From the NCBI RefSeq assembly GCF_009749405.1, contig NZ_WBIQ01000007.1, forward strand, positions 1 through 64,000: DNA of 64,000 nucleotides, in the 5' to 3' direction. Under the pieces are notes generated by a model. That model worked only from the letters and a program-made list of their open reading frames with translations, did no database searches and was not told the origin of the DNA. Made by a program: the position numbers and the translations under genes. Positions 39,947 through 48,477 of this stretch are shown here, piece by piece. The stretch is from Agromyces lapidis. Its GTDB lineage: Bacteria; Actinomycetota; Actinomycetes; Actinomycetales; Microbacteriaceae. Within the stretch, counting starts at the first letter, position 1; every line of letters starts with the position of its first letter.

Positions 39947-40084
39947 GACTTTCACAGGAAGAAGTGAGGTTCCGTCCAGAACCTCTCGGCAGACTGGCCA
40001 CTTCGCCCGGGCGCCCCCGCGTCCGAGGAACGTCGACCGAAGGCTCGCCCGCGTTCGCGCAGGCCGGCCGCCCATGTGAAAGTC
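39947..40084 (+). promoter_or_regulatory. structured leader of transglycosylase gene 1
   Basis: GACTTTCACA (39947-39956) is exactly complementary to TGTGAAAGTC (40075-40084), whose last base abuts ATG 40085. A local hairpin, ACCGAGC/GCTCGGT (39923-39939), precedes it. Pairing would place the start codon at the base of a long stem, so translational control is possible. The enclosed 39953-39993 element is shared with the second paralogue. Confidence 0.55.
39953..39993 (+). ncRNA. conserved 41-base leader element, copy 1
   Basis: This copy aligns without gaps to 48366-48406: CACAGG, AGAA, TGAGG, TC, GT, CAGA and GGCAGA are shared at identical spacing. The stem GAGGTTC/GAACCTC encloses hexaloop CGTCCA. 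GACCGAAGGC follows at 40035-40044, matched by GACCGAAAGC downstream of copy 2. Likely a cis-acting RNA; ligand unknown. Confidence 0.6.
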
Positions 40085-41002
40085 ATGCAGAACCAGTCTT
40101 CTCCTTCCAACACCCCTGACCTCCCCACCCCCGAACCCGGCCTCAGCCGACGCGAGCGCCGAGAGCGTCGCCGTTGGCGCCGGGGTCCGATCATCGCCGC
40201 CGGGGCCGTCGTCGCCGTCGGCGCACTGGTCGGCTCGGGCTTCGCCCTGCAGTCGGCCGTGGCCGCGCAGAACGACAGCATCGCCGCGACGGCCGAGCTG
40301 AGCGCCGCCACCGACCTGCGCGTCGAGCAGCTCGGCTCTCACTCCAACATCCTCGAGGCGCGGGCGGTCAAGACCGCCGAAGACACCTTGAACGGCGCCG
40401 AGGACACCCTCTCCGCCGCCAAGGGCAAGGCCGACGCGACCGCGCTGGCGTCGTCGGTCGCCGCGCTCGACGACTACCGCCTGCTCGCGCCTGAGCGGGT
40501 CTTCGAGCTCGCCGAGACGACCGTCGCGCACACCACCACGGTGAAGAAGGCCATCGCGACCGCCGACCGCGTCGAGGCGGAGAAGAAGGCGGCCGCCGAG
40601 GCCGCCGCTCGCGCAGCAGCCGAGGCCGCCGCCGCAGAGGAAGCCGCCTCCGCCGAGTCGGAGTCGTCGGGCGGTTCGCGCCCGAGCGGCCCCGCCAACC
40701 CGAGCGGCGCGCAGGCGATCGCCCGCGACATGCTCGCGGCTCGCGGCTGGGGCGACGACCAGTTCGGATGCCTCGTGTCCCTCTGGGACCGTGAGTCCGG
40801 CTGGAACGTCTACGCCGAGAACCCCTCGAGCGGCGCCTACGGCATCCCGCAGGCACTGCCCGGCTCGAAGATGGGCTCGGCCGGTGCCGACTGGGCGACC
40901 AACGCCGCGACGCAGATCGCCTGGGGCCTCGGCTACATCTCCGACCGCTACGGCAGCCCCTGCGGCGCGTGGGACCACTCGGAGTCGAACGGCTGGTACT
41001 GA
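40085..41002 (+). CDS. secreted/anchored lytic transglycosylase-like protein 1
   Basis: A 305-aa protein. A basic N terminus and a transmembrane/signal segment (IIAAGAVVAVGALVGSGFALQ, ~39-59) are followed by an Ala/Glu-rich coiled region (~75-205) and a C-terminal transglycosylase-like domain: SLWDRESGWNVYAENPSSGAYGIPQALPG, with the putative catalytic Glu in RESGW, ending in SNGWY. Probably cleaves peptidoglycan. ATG 40085 aligns with the paralogue start at 48478 (MQNQ/MRNQ). The upstream 39893-40084 leader is regulatory. Confidence 0.87.
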   Translation: MQNQSSPSNTPDLPTPEPGLSRRERRERRRWRRGPIIAAGAVVAVGALVGSGFALQSAVAAQNDSIAATAELSAATDLRVEQLGSHSNILEARAVKTAEDTLNGAEDTLSAAKGKADATALASSVAALDDYRLLAPERVFELAETTVAHTTTVKKAIATADRVEAEKKAAAEAAARAAAEAAAAEEAASAESESSGGSRPSGPANPSGAQAIARDMLAARGWGDDQFGCLVSLWDRESGWNVYAENPSSGAYGIPQALPGSKMGSAGADWATNAATQIAWGLGYISDRYGSPCGAWDHSESNGWY

Positions 41003-41030
41003 TCCGCTTCGCGGGCACCGGCTGAACGCA

Positions 41031-41070
41031 CGAAGGGCCGCGGCGGACTCACGTCCGCCGCGGCCCTTCG
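41031..41070. terminator. bidirectional terminator
   Basis: A perfect 18-bp stem (41031-41048 with 41053-41070) with loop TCAC lies between the convergent transglycosylase-like gene and msrA. Confidence 0.9.
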
Positions 41071-41084
41071 CCGTCTCCGGCTCG

Positions 41085-41606
41085 CTATGCCACGGTCTCG
41101 GCGTCGCGCTTCGGCAGCTTCCAGCCGGGGCGCACGAAGTGGCACGTGTACCCGTTGGGGTAGCGCTCGAGGTAGTCCTGGTGCTCGGGCTCGGCCTCCC
41201 AGAACGGACCGGCGGGCGACACCTCGGTGGTCGCCGGCCCGGGCCAGAGCCCGGAGGCGTCGACATCGGCGATCGTGTCGCGCGCGATGCGCTCCTGCTC
41301 GTCGCTCGTCGGGAAGATCGCCGACCGGTAGCTCGTGCCGATGTCGTTGCCCTGCCGGTTCTTCGTCGAGGGGTCGTGGATCTGGAAGAAGAACTCGAGC
41401 AGCTCGCGATAGCTCACCGTCTCGGGGTCGAACACGATCTCGATGGCCTCGGCGTGCGTGCCGTGATTGCGGTAGGTCGCGTTCGGCACGTCGCCGCCGG
41501 TGTAGCCCACGCGGGTGTCGAGCACTCCGGGGCGCTTGCGGATCAGATCCTCAACACCCCAGAAGCATCCACCGGCGAGGATCGCGGTCTCGGTTCGTGT
41601 GCTCAT
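41085..41606 (-). CDS. msrA: peptide methionine-S-sulfoxide reductase
   Basis: A 173-aa enzyme repairing methionine-S-sulfoxide. The active-site motif is [18 protein letters not shown] (catalytic Cys15), with [20 protein letters not shown] and [15 protein letters not shown] 41606 follows AGGAGAGAGA. The open frame to 41747 is not needed. Confidence 0.95.
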   Translation of the reverse strand: MSTRTETAILAGGCFWGVEDLIRKRPGVLDTRVGYTGGDVPNATYRNHGTHAEAIEIVFDPETVSYRELLEFFFQIHDPSTKNRQGNDIGTSYRSAIFPTSDEQERIARDTIADVDASGLWPGPATTEVSPAGPFWEAEPEHQDYLERYPNGYTCHFVRPGWKLPKRDAETVA

Positions 41607-41710
41607 GGTGTCTCTCTCCTGGTTCTGGATGGGCCGGGCGCTTCGAGCACCCGAAGTCCTCAACAACGACGGGGTGGCCCGTGTTCCGAGGCACTCGATA
41701 GCCTGACACA

Positions 41711-42631
41711 GTGATGGCGCGCGGGATCGGCTCGTTCTGGCAGGCACTGGTCCGCCGGGGCGAACGCGTGTGGAAGTGGGCGCTCCGGCTCGTTCCGGTG
41801 CAGGCGATCGTCCGCTACTTCACCCTCCACGGCCCGATGCTCGCCGACAGTGTGACCTACCGGGCGCTGTTCTCCGTGTTCGCCGGCGTGTTCCTGGGCT
41901 TCGCCGTCGCGGGGGTCTGGTTGGCGGGTCGACCCGAGGCGATCGAGGCCCTCGTCGAGGCGCTCGACTCGGTGATCCCGGGGCTCGTCGGCGAGAACGC
42001 ACTGATCCACCCCGACCAGCTGCTGCAACCCCTGACGCTCAGCGTTGCGGGAGTCCTCGCACTCGTGGGTCTCGTGGGCGCGGCGATCGGCGCGATCGGC
42101 TCGCTCCGCGTCGCATTCCGCGATCTCGCCGAGCAGCCCGACGATCCGCGGTTCTTCGGATGGCTGATGTTCCGCGACTTCGTGTTCGCGATCGGGTTCG
42201 GCGCCGCCTTCGTCATCTCGGCCGTGATGATGGTGGCGAGCACCGCGGCGCTCGGTACCGTGTTCGACTGGCTGGGGGTCTCGACGAGATCGCCCTGGTT
42301 CGACGCGCTCACCCGCACCGTGTCGGTGATGCTGGCCTTCGCGATCGATTCCTGCGCGATCGCGGCGCTGTTCCGGCTGCTGTCCGGGATCCGCGTTCGC
42401 GCCCGCTCGCTCTGGCGGGGCGCCGTCATCGGCGGGCTCGGGCTCACCGGCCTGCAGGTTCTGTCGGGCCTGTTCGTCGGGGGAGCGATGGCCAACCCCC
42501 TGCTCGCCTCCTTCGCCGCGCTCATCGCCCTCCTCATCTGGCTCAACCTCTCGAGCCAGGTCATCCTGATCGCGGGCGCCTACATCGTCGCCGACCACCG
42601 TGCCGTCGCAGCGCGGGCGAGCGGGTCCTGA
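41711..42631 (+). CDS. YihY/BrkB-type membrane protein
   Basis: A 306-aa protein with about six transmembrane helices. The N-terminal [33 protein letters not shown] is the YihY/virulence-factor-BrkB signature. GTG 41711 (next codon ATG) has TAGCCT (41699-41704) six bases upstream, the leaderless pattern. Function unresolved in the family. Confidence 0.88.
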   Translation: MMARGIGSFWQALVRRGERVWKWALRLVPVQAIVRYFTLHGPMLADSVTYRALFSVFAGVFLGFAVAGVWLAGRPEAIEALVEALDSVIPGLVGENALIHPDQLLQPLTLSVAGVLALVGLVGAAIGAIGSLRVAFRDLAEQPDDPRFFGWLMFRDFVFAIGFGAAFVISAVMMVASTAALGTVFDWLGVSTRSPWFDALTRTVSVMLAFAIDSCAIAALFRLLSGIRVRARSLWRGAVIGGLGLTGLQVLSGLFVGGAMANPLLASFAALIALLIWLNLSSQVILIAGAYIVADHRAVAARASGS

Positions 42632-42705
42632 GGCGCGGATGCTCGACCCGGGCGGTCGGCGGTCCGCGTCGACGCGGCGCCGGCTGGGCCTGCAGAATGG
42701 AGCGC

Positions 42706-43221
42706 ATGCCGACCGTCGTGCACCTCGTCCGCTCCGTCGTCTCGCCGCTCACCCGCACGCGCCTGTTCCGCTGGGCGGCGCCCCGGCTGCTCCCGCCGGT
42801 CGAGCGCCTGCTGGCCTGGCTGAGCGGGGGCCGGGTGCAGCTCAGCGGGCTCCTCGTGCCGTCGCTCGTGCTGCACACGACGGGCGCGCGTTCGGGCGAA
42901 CCGCGCGAATCCGCGCTCATGTACACGCCAGACGGCCACGGCCGGGCGATCGTCGCGGGCACGAGTTTCGCACGCGATCGGCACCCGGCGTGGACGTACA
43001 ACCTCATCGCGCATCCCGACGCCGCGATCACCGTGCGCGGCCGGCGGATGCCGGTGCGCGCGATCCGCGTCGACGAGGCCGACCGTGACGCGGTCTGGTC
43101 GCTGATCGAGGCGCAATGGCCGGGCTATCGCGCGTACGAGCGCGAGTCCGGGCGCGTCGTGCGGCTGTTCCGGCTGCAGCCCGTGCCGGCCACGACCGAG
43201 GCGAGCGATCCTCGGAGTTGA
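42706..43221 (+). CDS. deazaflavin/F420-type nitroreductase family protein
   Basis: A 171-aa split-barrel protein: LVLHTTGARSGEPRESALMYTPDGHGRAIVAGTSFARDRHPAWTYNLIAHPDAAITVRGR is the signature of Ddn-like F420H2-dependent quinone/nitro reductases. ATG 42706 has GGAG very close; ATG 42697 is the alternative. Binding of F420 is inferred from family. Confidence 0.85.
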   Translation: MPTVVHLVRSVVSPLTRTRLFRWAAPRLLPPVERLLAWLSGGRVQLSGLLVPSLVLHTTGARSGEPRESALMYTPDGHGRAIVAGTSFARDRHPAWTYNLIAHPDAAITVRGRRMPVRAIRVDEADRDAVWSLIEAQWPGYRAYERESGRVVRLFRLQPVPATTEASDPRS

Positions 43222-43238
43222 GGCGTAGGCTGCACCGC

Positions 43239-43517
43239 ATGTGCAGGAACATCCACACCCTCCACAACTTCGAGCCGGCCGCGACCGACGACGAGGTGCA
43301 CGCCGCCGCGCTGCAGTTCGTCCGCAAGGTGAGCGGTTCGACGAAGCCCTCCAAGGCCAACGCCGAGGCCTTCGATCGGGCGGTCGCCGAGATCGCGCAC
43401 ATCACGCAGCACCTGCTCGACGAACTCGTCACGCACGCGCCGCCGAAGGACCGGGAGGTCGAGGCGGCGAAGGCGAGGGCCAGAGCCGCCGTCAGATACC
43501 AGCGCGAGCCCGCCTGA
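43239..43517 (+). CDS. DUF2277 family protein
   Basis: A 92-aa protein beginning MCRNIHTLHNFEP, the hallmark of DUF2277, with helices AALQFVRKVSGSTKPSKANAEAFDRAVAEIAHITQHLLDEL. ATG 43239 has TAGGCT (43226-43231) seven bases upstream. Function unknown. Confidence 0.88.
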   Translation: MCRNIHTLHNFEPAATDDEVHAAALQFVRKVSGSTKPSKANAEAFDRAVAEIAHITQHLLDELVTHAPPKDREVEAAKARARAAVRYQREPA

Positions 43518-43568
43518 GTCCACGCGCGCCTGCTGCGCTCCCGCCTGCGACGGAGTAGCGTCGCAGCC

Positions 43569-44606
43569 ATGGCCGGCGACGCGATCGAGCTCACTGTTCC
43601 AGGACCGCTCGGCGACCGGGCGGTGCGGCTCTCGAGCCCGACACGCGTGATCTGGCCCGAAGCCGGCGTCACGAAACGCGAACTCGCCGAGTACCTCGTC
43701 GCCGTCGGCGACGCGTTCATCGAGGCGAACGGCGACCGGCCGGTCTCGCTGCAGCGCTTCCCCGGCGGCATCGACGGCGAGCAGTTCTTCTCGAAGAACC
43801 CGCCGAAGGGCGCGCCCGAGTGGGTGCGGGCCGTCACGGTCACCTATCCGAGCGGGCGCCGGCATCCGCAGCTCGTGCTCGACGAGCCCGCCGCGGCTGT
43901 GTGGGCCGCGCAGATGAACACGATCGTGTTCCACCCCTGGGCATCGCGCGCCGATCGCTCCGACTTTCCCGACGAACTCCGCATCGACCTCGATCCGCAG
44001 CCCGGCACCGGCTTCGCCGAGGCCGTGCCCGTCGCGCTCGCCCTCCGGGAGCTTCTCGAGGAGGTCGGGCTCACCGGGTACGTCAAGAGCTCGGGCAGCA
44101 GGGGCATCCACGTCTTCGCGCCGATCGAGCCCGAGCACGAGTTCCTCGACGTCCGCCATGCCGTGATCGCCCTCGGCCGCGAGCTCGAGCGCCGCCTGCC
44201 CGACGAGGTGACCACGAACTGGTGGAAGGAGGAGCGGGGCGACCGCATCTTCATCGACTACAACCAGGCGAACCGCGACCGCACGATGGCGGGGGCGTAC
44301 AGCCCGCGACCGACGCCCGCGGCGACCGTCTCCTGCCCGCTCGAATGGAGCGAGCTCGAGCGCACCGACCCCACCAGCCACACGGTGCGCACGGTGCCGG
44401 CCCGCCTCGCCGAACGCGGGGACCCGTGGGCGGGAATGCACGACCGGCCCGGTCGCATCGACACCCTGCTCGACTGGTGGCGGCGCGACCTCGACGACGG
44501 GCTCGGCGAGCTGCCGTTCCCGCCCGACTTCCCGAAGATGCCGGGGGAGCCGATGCGCGTGCAGCCGAGTCGTGCGAAGAAGGTCGACGACGACTCAGCG
44601 GGGTGA
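43569..44606 (+). CDS. stand-alone LigD-type primase/polymerase domain protein
   Basis: A 345-aa archaeo-eukaryotic primase of the LigD polymerase family, used in non-homologous end joining. FPGGIDGEQFFSKNPPKG, DELRIDLDPQPGTGFAEA (metal-binding D-x-D), SGSRGIHVFAPIEP and IFIDYNQANRDRTMAGAYSPR are present. No ligase or phosphoesterase domain is fused and no ku is adjacent. ATG 43569 has TAGCGT (43556-43561) seven bases before. The 3' end overlaps the convergent next gene by 12 bases. Confidence 0.9.
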   Translation: MAGDAIELTVPGPLGDRAVRLSSPTRVIWPEAGVTKRELAEYLVAVGDAFIEANGDRPVSLQRFPGGIDGEQFFSKNPPKGAPEWVRAVTVTYPSGRRHPQLVLDEPAAAVWAAQMNTIVFHPWASRADRSDFPDELRIDLDPQPGTGFAEAVPVALALRELLEEVGLTGYVKSSGSRGIHVFAPIEPEHEFLDVRHAVIALGRELERRLPDEVTTNWWKEERGDRIFIDYNQANRDRTMAGAYSPRPTPAATVSCPLEWSELERTDPTSHTVRTVPARLAERGDPWAGMHDRPGRIDTLLDWWRRDLDDGLGELPFPPDFPKMPGEPMRVQPSRAKKVDDDSAG

Positions 44607-45428
44607 CGGCGAGGCGATGTCCCGGCCGAGCGCGGCCGCCGTCGCGTAGTCGGGGATCGGGAGCGCCGTCGTCCCGGGCACGGCGCCGTCGCGCACCTCG
44701 CCGAGCACGGTGCCGACCGCCGCGAGCGCGGCGCGGAACAGCAGCGAACCGGTGCTCACGCGGGCGACGCCGAGCCGGCCGAGCTCGCGGATGCCGCGGC
44801 CGGGTTGCGCGAGCACGTTGAGCGGCGCGGCGATGCCGTCGACGAGCGCCGCGATGGTGCGGTCGTCGAGCTCGCCCGGCACGAAGACACCGGATGCGCC
44901 GGCGTCGTGGTAGCGTCGCGCCCGTTCGAGGGTCTCCGAGGTCCGCGCCGCGACCGCACGGGAATCGGGCGGAAACGCGTCGACCCAGAACGCGTCGGTT
45001 CGTGCGTTGAGGTACAGGCGAGGAGCGGCTGCGGCGACCGCCGCGAGCTTCTCGGCGAACGCCGCGGGGGCGACCAGGCGGCCGTCGGCGGTCGAATCCT
45101 CGAGGTTCACGCCGACCACGCCCAGGGCGGCGAGCTCCGCCGCGAGCTCGGCGACCGCGGCGGGCTCCTCGGTGAAGCCCGACTCGAGGTCGACGGTGAC
45201 GGCGATCCCCGCCGAGGTGAGGCGTCGAGCGAGTTCGATCGTGGGGGTGAGCGCTGCACCGGTCCCGTCCTCCTCGCCGGCGGCGACGGCGACGCCGAGG
45301 CTCGTCGTCCCGACGACCTCGGCGCCCTGCTCGACGAGCCATCGTGCGGAGGCGAGATCCCACGCGTTCGGCAGCAGCAGGGGCTCGCCGGGGCGGTGCA
45401 GCGCGCGGAACCCGGCCGGGCTCAGCAC
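44595..45428 (-). CDS. isocitrate lyase/PEP mutase family enzyme
   Basis: A 277-aa TIM-barrel protein. LLLPNAWDLASARWLVEQGAEVVGTTSLGVA is the N-terminal signature; VTVDLESGFTEEPAAV, GVNLEDSTADG (metal-binding acidic) and LNARTDAFW are conserved. The reaction is unknown; relatives are oxaloacetate or carboxyphosphoenolpyruvate enzymes. GTG 45428 overlaps the stop of the P450-like gene by seven bases. Confidence 0.87.
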   Translation of the reverse strand: MLSPAGFRALHRPGEPLLLPNAWDLASARWLVEQGAEVVGTTSLGVAVAAGEEDGTGAALTPTIELARRLTSAGIAVTVDLESGFTEEPAAVAELAAELAALGVVGVNLEDSTADGRLVAPAAFAEKLAAVAAAAPRLYLNARTDAFWVDAFPPDSRAVAARTSETLERARRYHDAGASGVFVPGELDDRTIAALVDGIAAPLNVLAQPGRGIRELGRLGVARVSTGSLLFRAALAAVGTVLGEVRDGAVPGTTALPIPDYATAAALGRDIASPSPR

Positions 45429-46237
45429 GCGCGCTCCCGGAGCACGTCGACGACCGCGGCCGTGATCGCGACGGCGTGCGCCGACGCCGGGCAGCGCCGC
45501 GCACCCGCGCCGAAGGCGAGCACGCGCGGCGGCGCCGCCCCGGTGGCATCGCGATCCGGGCCGTCGAGGCGGAGCTCGACGAGCCGATCCGCGGAATCGT
45601 CGGCATTCTCCTTGTGGTCGAGCGGCGGTGCGACGCGCCGGGTGACGGTGACGGGCGGGGTGTCGCGGAGGACGGCCCCGATCAGGTCCGCGGTCGCCGC
45701 ATCCGGCGACTGGGCCGCTCGGCGCAGCACGGCGACGATGAGTCCACCCGTCGCGGCGTGGGCCTGCACGAGCAGCTGCGCCTCGAGCGCCGCGGCGCAT
45801 TCCGACGGAGGCGCACCGAGCAATCGATCAGCCGCCGCGTCCACGAGGGCCTCATCTGCGTCGCCGAGGATCCCGGTCGCGTACGGCGCCGCCAGCGTCG
45901 CGGCGTCATCGGGCGCCGTCATCGGGTCGGCGGCGTCCAGCGCGACGGCGAGCGTTCGAACCGGGATGCGCCGCGCGATCTCCGCGGGATCCCCTCCCGC
46001 GGCGAGGGCTTCGCGAGCCCGGGCGCCCGCGTCGAGCGCGAGCCGCGCGGGATCCAGCTCGGCGAGCCGTGCCTCGAGCGAGGCGCGGCGCTCGTCGTGA
46101 GCAGGGCCGTTGGCGAACCTGGATGCCTCGCTCCGCAGGCGCTCGAACGGCGTCGGGCCGGGTGCGGCCTCCGGAACGCGCCAGCTCGGGTCGTCGAGGA
46201 TGCGGGCGACGTCGGATCGGTCATGGATGGTCGGCAT
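45422..46237 (-). CDS. short cytochrome P450-like protein
   Basis: A 271-aa protein, much shorter than the usual ~400 aa. The C terminus has the heme-ligand motif LAFGAGARRCPAS (F-x2-G-x-R-x-C form), and the middle holds a helix resembling the K helix-to-meander region (LIGAVLRDTPPVTVTRRVAPP). The I-helix A-G-x-D/E-T motif is not evident. It may be a degenerate or specialised heme protein. ATG 46237 is divergent from an ArsR regulator, and it is coupled to the downstream PEP-mutase gene. Confidence 0.65.
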   Translation of the reverse strand: MPTIHDRSDVARILDDPSWRVPEAAPGPTPFERLRSEASRFANGPAHDERRASLEARLAELDPARLALDAGARAREALAAGGDPAEIARRIPVRTLAVALDAADPMTAPDDAATLAAPYATGILGDADEALVDAAADRLLGAPPSECAAALEAQLLVQAHAATGGLIVAVLRRAAQSPDAATADLIGAVLRDTPPVTVTRRVAPPLDHKENADDSADRLVELRLDGPDRDATGAAPPRVLAFGAGARRCPASAHAVAITAAVVDVLRERAC

Positions 46238-46301
46238 GCTCCGACGCTACGACGCCGACCGTTCGTCGAGCGCCGAAGTGTCCCCGTCGTATCGTGGGGG
46301 C

Positions 46302-46973
46302 ATGGACGGTGACGCCGATCTCTCGATCCCCGCCCGGTTGATGGGCGAACCGGCGCGCGCGGCGATGCTCGTCGCCCTGCTCGACGGCCGTGCACTGCCG
46401 GCGGGCGAGCTGGCCTCGGTCGCGCACGTGTCGCCGGCGACGGCGAGCGCCCATCTCGCCCGGCTCGTCGAGGGCGGGCTCCTGCGGGCCCGGTCCCTCG
46501 GCCGACACCGCTACTTCGAGCTCGCCGGACCCGAGGTCGCCGACGCCGTCGAGTCCCTGCAACGGCTCGGACCCCGTCGACCCGTGACCTCGTACACGCA
46601 ATCCGCGACCGCCCGCCGCCTCGCCGAGGCGAGGTCGTGCTACGACCACCTGGCCGGGCGGTTCGCCCTCGAACTCGCCGACCGTCTCGTTTCGGAACGC
46701 ACGATCGCGCCGCTCGAGGCCGGTGCACCGGGCACGATCCTCGCGACCGACGGCGAGCTCGCCCGCCGCCTGCGTCTCGACGAGGCACCGCGGCAGTCCC
46801 GTCGCCCGGCGGTGCGCGGCTGCCTCGACTGGACCGAGCGGCGACCGCATCTCGCTGGTGCGCTCGGAGCCCACGTGCTGGAGGTGCTGCTCGTGGAAGG
46901 TTGGGTCGCCCGGATGCCGGGGGACCGATCGCTTCGCGTCAGCGAGGAGTTGCGAAACATGCTCGGAGGCTGA
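46302..46973 (+). CDS. ArsR-family transcriptional regulator
   Basis: A 223-aa protein with an N-terminal winged helix: LMGEPARAAMLVALLDGRALPAGELASVAHVSPATASAHLARLVEGGLLRARSLGRHRYF. The C-terminal half has CYDHLAGRFALELADRLV and RGCLDWTERRPHLAGALGAHVLE, an extended ArsR subgroup pattern. ATG 46302 has TATCGT (46290-46295) six bases upstream. It probably controls the divergent P450-like operon, with 64 bases between. Confidence 0.88.
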   Translation: MDGDADLSIPARLMGEPARAAMLVALLDGRALPAGELASVAHVSPATASAHLARLVEGGLLRARSLGRHRYFELAGPEVADAVESLQRLGPRRPVTSYTQSATARRLAEARSCYDHLAGRFALELADRLVSERTIAPLEAGAPGTILATDGELARRLRLDEAPRQSRRPAVRGCLDWTERRPHLAGALGAHVLEVLLVEGWVARMPGDRSLRVSEELRNMLGG

Positions 46974-47027
46974 GCCGGGCGACGGATCGGGCCGGTGCCC
47001 CGGAGGCCGGGCTCGGGATGCGGCCGG

Positions 47028-47819
47028 TCAGACCGCGATGTCGCGTGAACGGGCCCTCGACCCCGGTGCGCCCGCCGCGCTCGCCGCAGACGCCGCGTGC
47101 GGCGCCCCGTGCACCTCGCGGTGCAGTCGCTCCATCCGCGTGTCGAGCTCGGCGGCCGTGTGCGCCGCATCCGTGAGCCCGTCCAGGAGTTCCTGCGGCA
47201 CCTGGCGGTCGTACTTGTAGTAGATCTTGTGCTCGAGGCTCGCCCAGAAGTCCATCGCGATCGTGCGGATCTGCACCTCGACCGCGACCGGGTGCGGTCC
47301 GGTCGAGAGGAACACGGGCACCTCGACGATGACGTGCAGGCTCTGGTAGCCGTTCGGCTTGGGCTCCCTGATGTAGTCCTTGACCCGAAGCACCCGGATG
47401 TCGCGCTGGGCGGTCAGCAGCTCGAAGATCCGGTATGCGTCCGACACGAAGCTGCACGTGACGCGCACCCCCGCGATGTCGGTCACCGTGTCGCGGATGG
47501 AGTCGAAGCTCGGCTCGACGCCCTTGCGGGCCATCTTCTCGATCACGCTGTCGAGGCTCTTCAGCCGGCTCGAGATGTGCTCGATCGGGTTGTAGTCGTG
47601 CGTCTGGTTGAACTCCTCCCGGAGGATGGAGAGCTTCGTGATCACCTCGTCCATGCCGAACTTGTAGCGCAGCATGAACCGCTCCGTCTCGTCGCGGAGC
47701 GCACGCATCTCGTCGAGCGTCTGGCCGTCGATCGTCTCGAGCGTGCGCTGGGCGCGTGCGGTCAGCATGGAGGGGGAGTCGGGATGCCTCGTGGGACGAG
47801 TGCCGTCGAGCGGAGTCAC
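47028..47819 (-). CDS. small alarmone synthetase (RelA/SpoT domain)
   Basis: About 263 aa, a single RelA_SpoT synthetase domain without hydrolase or TGS domains: RVTCSFVSDAYRIFELL, YIREPKPNGYQSLHVIVEVPVF, VEVQIRTIAMDFWASLEHKIYYKYDR. It makes (p)ppGpp or related nucleotides, as RelP/RelQ do. The GTG at 47819 has TACGGT seven bases before, so a leaderless start there is preferred over GTG 47828. The C-terminal 30 residues are Ala/Arg-rich. Confidence 0.9.
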   Translation of the reverse strand: MTPLDGTRPTRHPDSPSMLTARAQRTLETIDGQTLDEMRALRDETERFMLRYKFGMDEVITKLSILREEFNQTHDYNPIEHISSRLKSLDSVIEKMARKGVEPSFDSIRDTVTDIAGVRVTCSFVSDAYRIFELLTAQRDIRVLRVKDYIREPKPNGYQSLHVIVEVPVFLSTGPHPVAVEVQIRTIAMDFWASLEHKIYYKYDRQVPQELLDGLTDAAHTAAELDTRMERLHREVHGAPHAASAASAAGAPGSRARSRDIAV

Positions 47820-47894
47820 GAGTCTCACCGTAGGCGGTGAAACTCTGGATTCCCTTTGACTCCCGGCGGCGTTCGCCGGAAGCGGAGCCCGGGA

Positions 47895-48311
47895 TCACCC
47901 CACGGCGTCGAGGTACCGCCAGCCGTCGTCGCTGCGGTCGAACCGGCTCACCTCGCGCTGCTCGCCGCGTTCGTCCTCATGACGATAGAGCGCGGCGAAC
48001 TCGACGATGCCGTCGCGGTCGAGCGGCCCCCCGCGCTCCGTGCGCAGGATGTCGAGCCGGTACCAGCGGATCGACGGGTCGAGTTCGAGCTCGACAGGAC
48101 TGGTCGACGGATGCCACGTGGCGAGGAGGTAGTCCGCGTCGCCGACCACGAACGCGGTGTAGCGGGAGCGCATGAGCTGCACCGCGGTCGGCGCGGGCGA
48201 CCCTCCGCCGAGGTGGCGCAGGCAGCATTCGCCGAACGTCAGGCCGCTCAGGCACGGGCAGCGTTCGCCCGGATCGGGGGACGGGAATCGCGCGGGGGCT
48301 GCCTCTGGCAT
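47895..48311 (-). CDS. YchJ-family (UPF0225) protein
   Basis: A 138-aa protein with an N-terminal SEC-C-type zinc motif (CPCLSGLTFGECC, residues ~18-30) and a cystatin/NTF2-like body: RSRYTAFVVGDADYLLATWHPS...YRHEDERGEQREVSRF. ATG 48311 follows GGGGGG, with GATACT six bases further upstream. Function unknown. Confidence 0.9.
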   Translation of the reverse strand: MPEAAPARFPSPDPGERCPCLSGLTFGECCLRHLGGGSPAPTAVQLMRSRYTAFVVGDADYLLATWHPSTSPVELELDPSIRWYRLDILRTERGGPLDRDGIVEFAALYRHEDERGEQREVSRFDRSDDGWRYLDAVG

Positions 48312-48365
48312 CCCCCCAGTATCGCGCGCGGGGACGCGCGCTCGCCGCAGCCCACCCATGAACCC

Positions 48366-48406
48366 CACAGGCAGAACTGAGGATCTGTTCAGATTGAAGG
48401 GGCAGA
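48366..48406 (+). ncRNA. conserved 41-base leader element, copy 2
   Basis: This copy has the same spacing as 39953-39993. The stem GGATC/GATT(G) encloses TGTTCA; the pair T39970-A39981 in copy 1 is A48383-T48394 here, a compensatory change supporting an RNA stem. A second possible stem is TGCTCGG (48424-48430)/CCGAGCA (48459-48465). The long stem at the start codon seen in copy 1 is absent. Confidence 0.6.
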
Positions 48407-48477
48407 GTGTCTGACTTGTGCCGTGCTCGGGGCCGTTCCCCTGACCGAAAGCCAGATGCCGAGCAGCTTCAGAACTC

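Noticed and set aside
39923-40084. c-di-AMP (ydaO-type) riboswitch before the transglycosylase-like gene
   Set aside because: The conserved ydaO sequence blocks (GGGGGACCCA-like and GGGGTGAA) are not seen; the element here is different and recurs before the paralogue.
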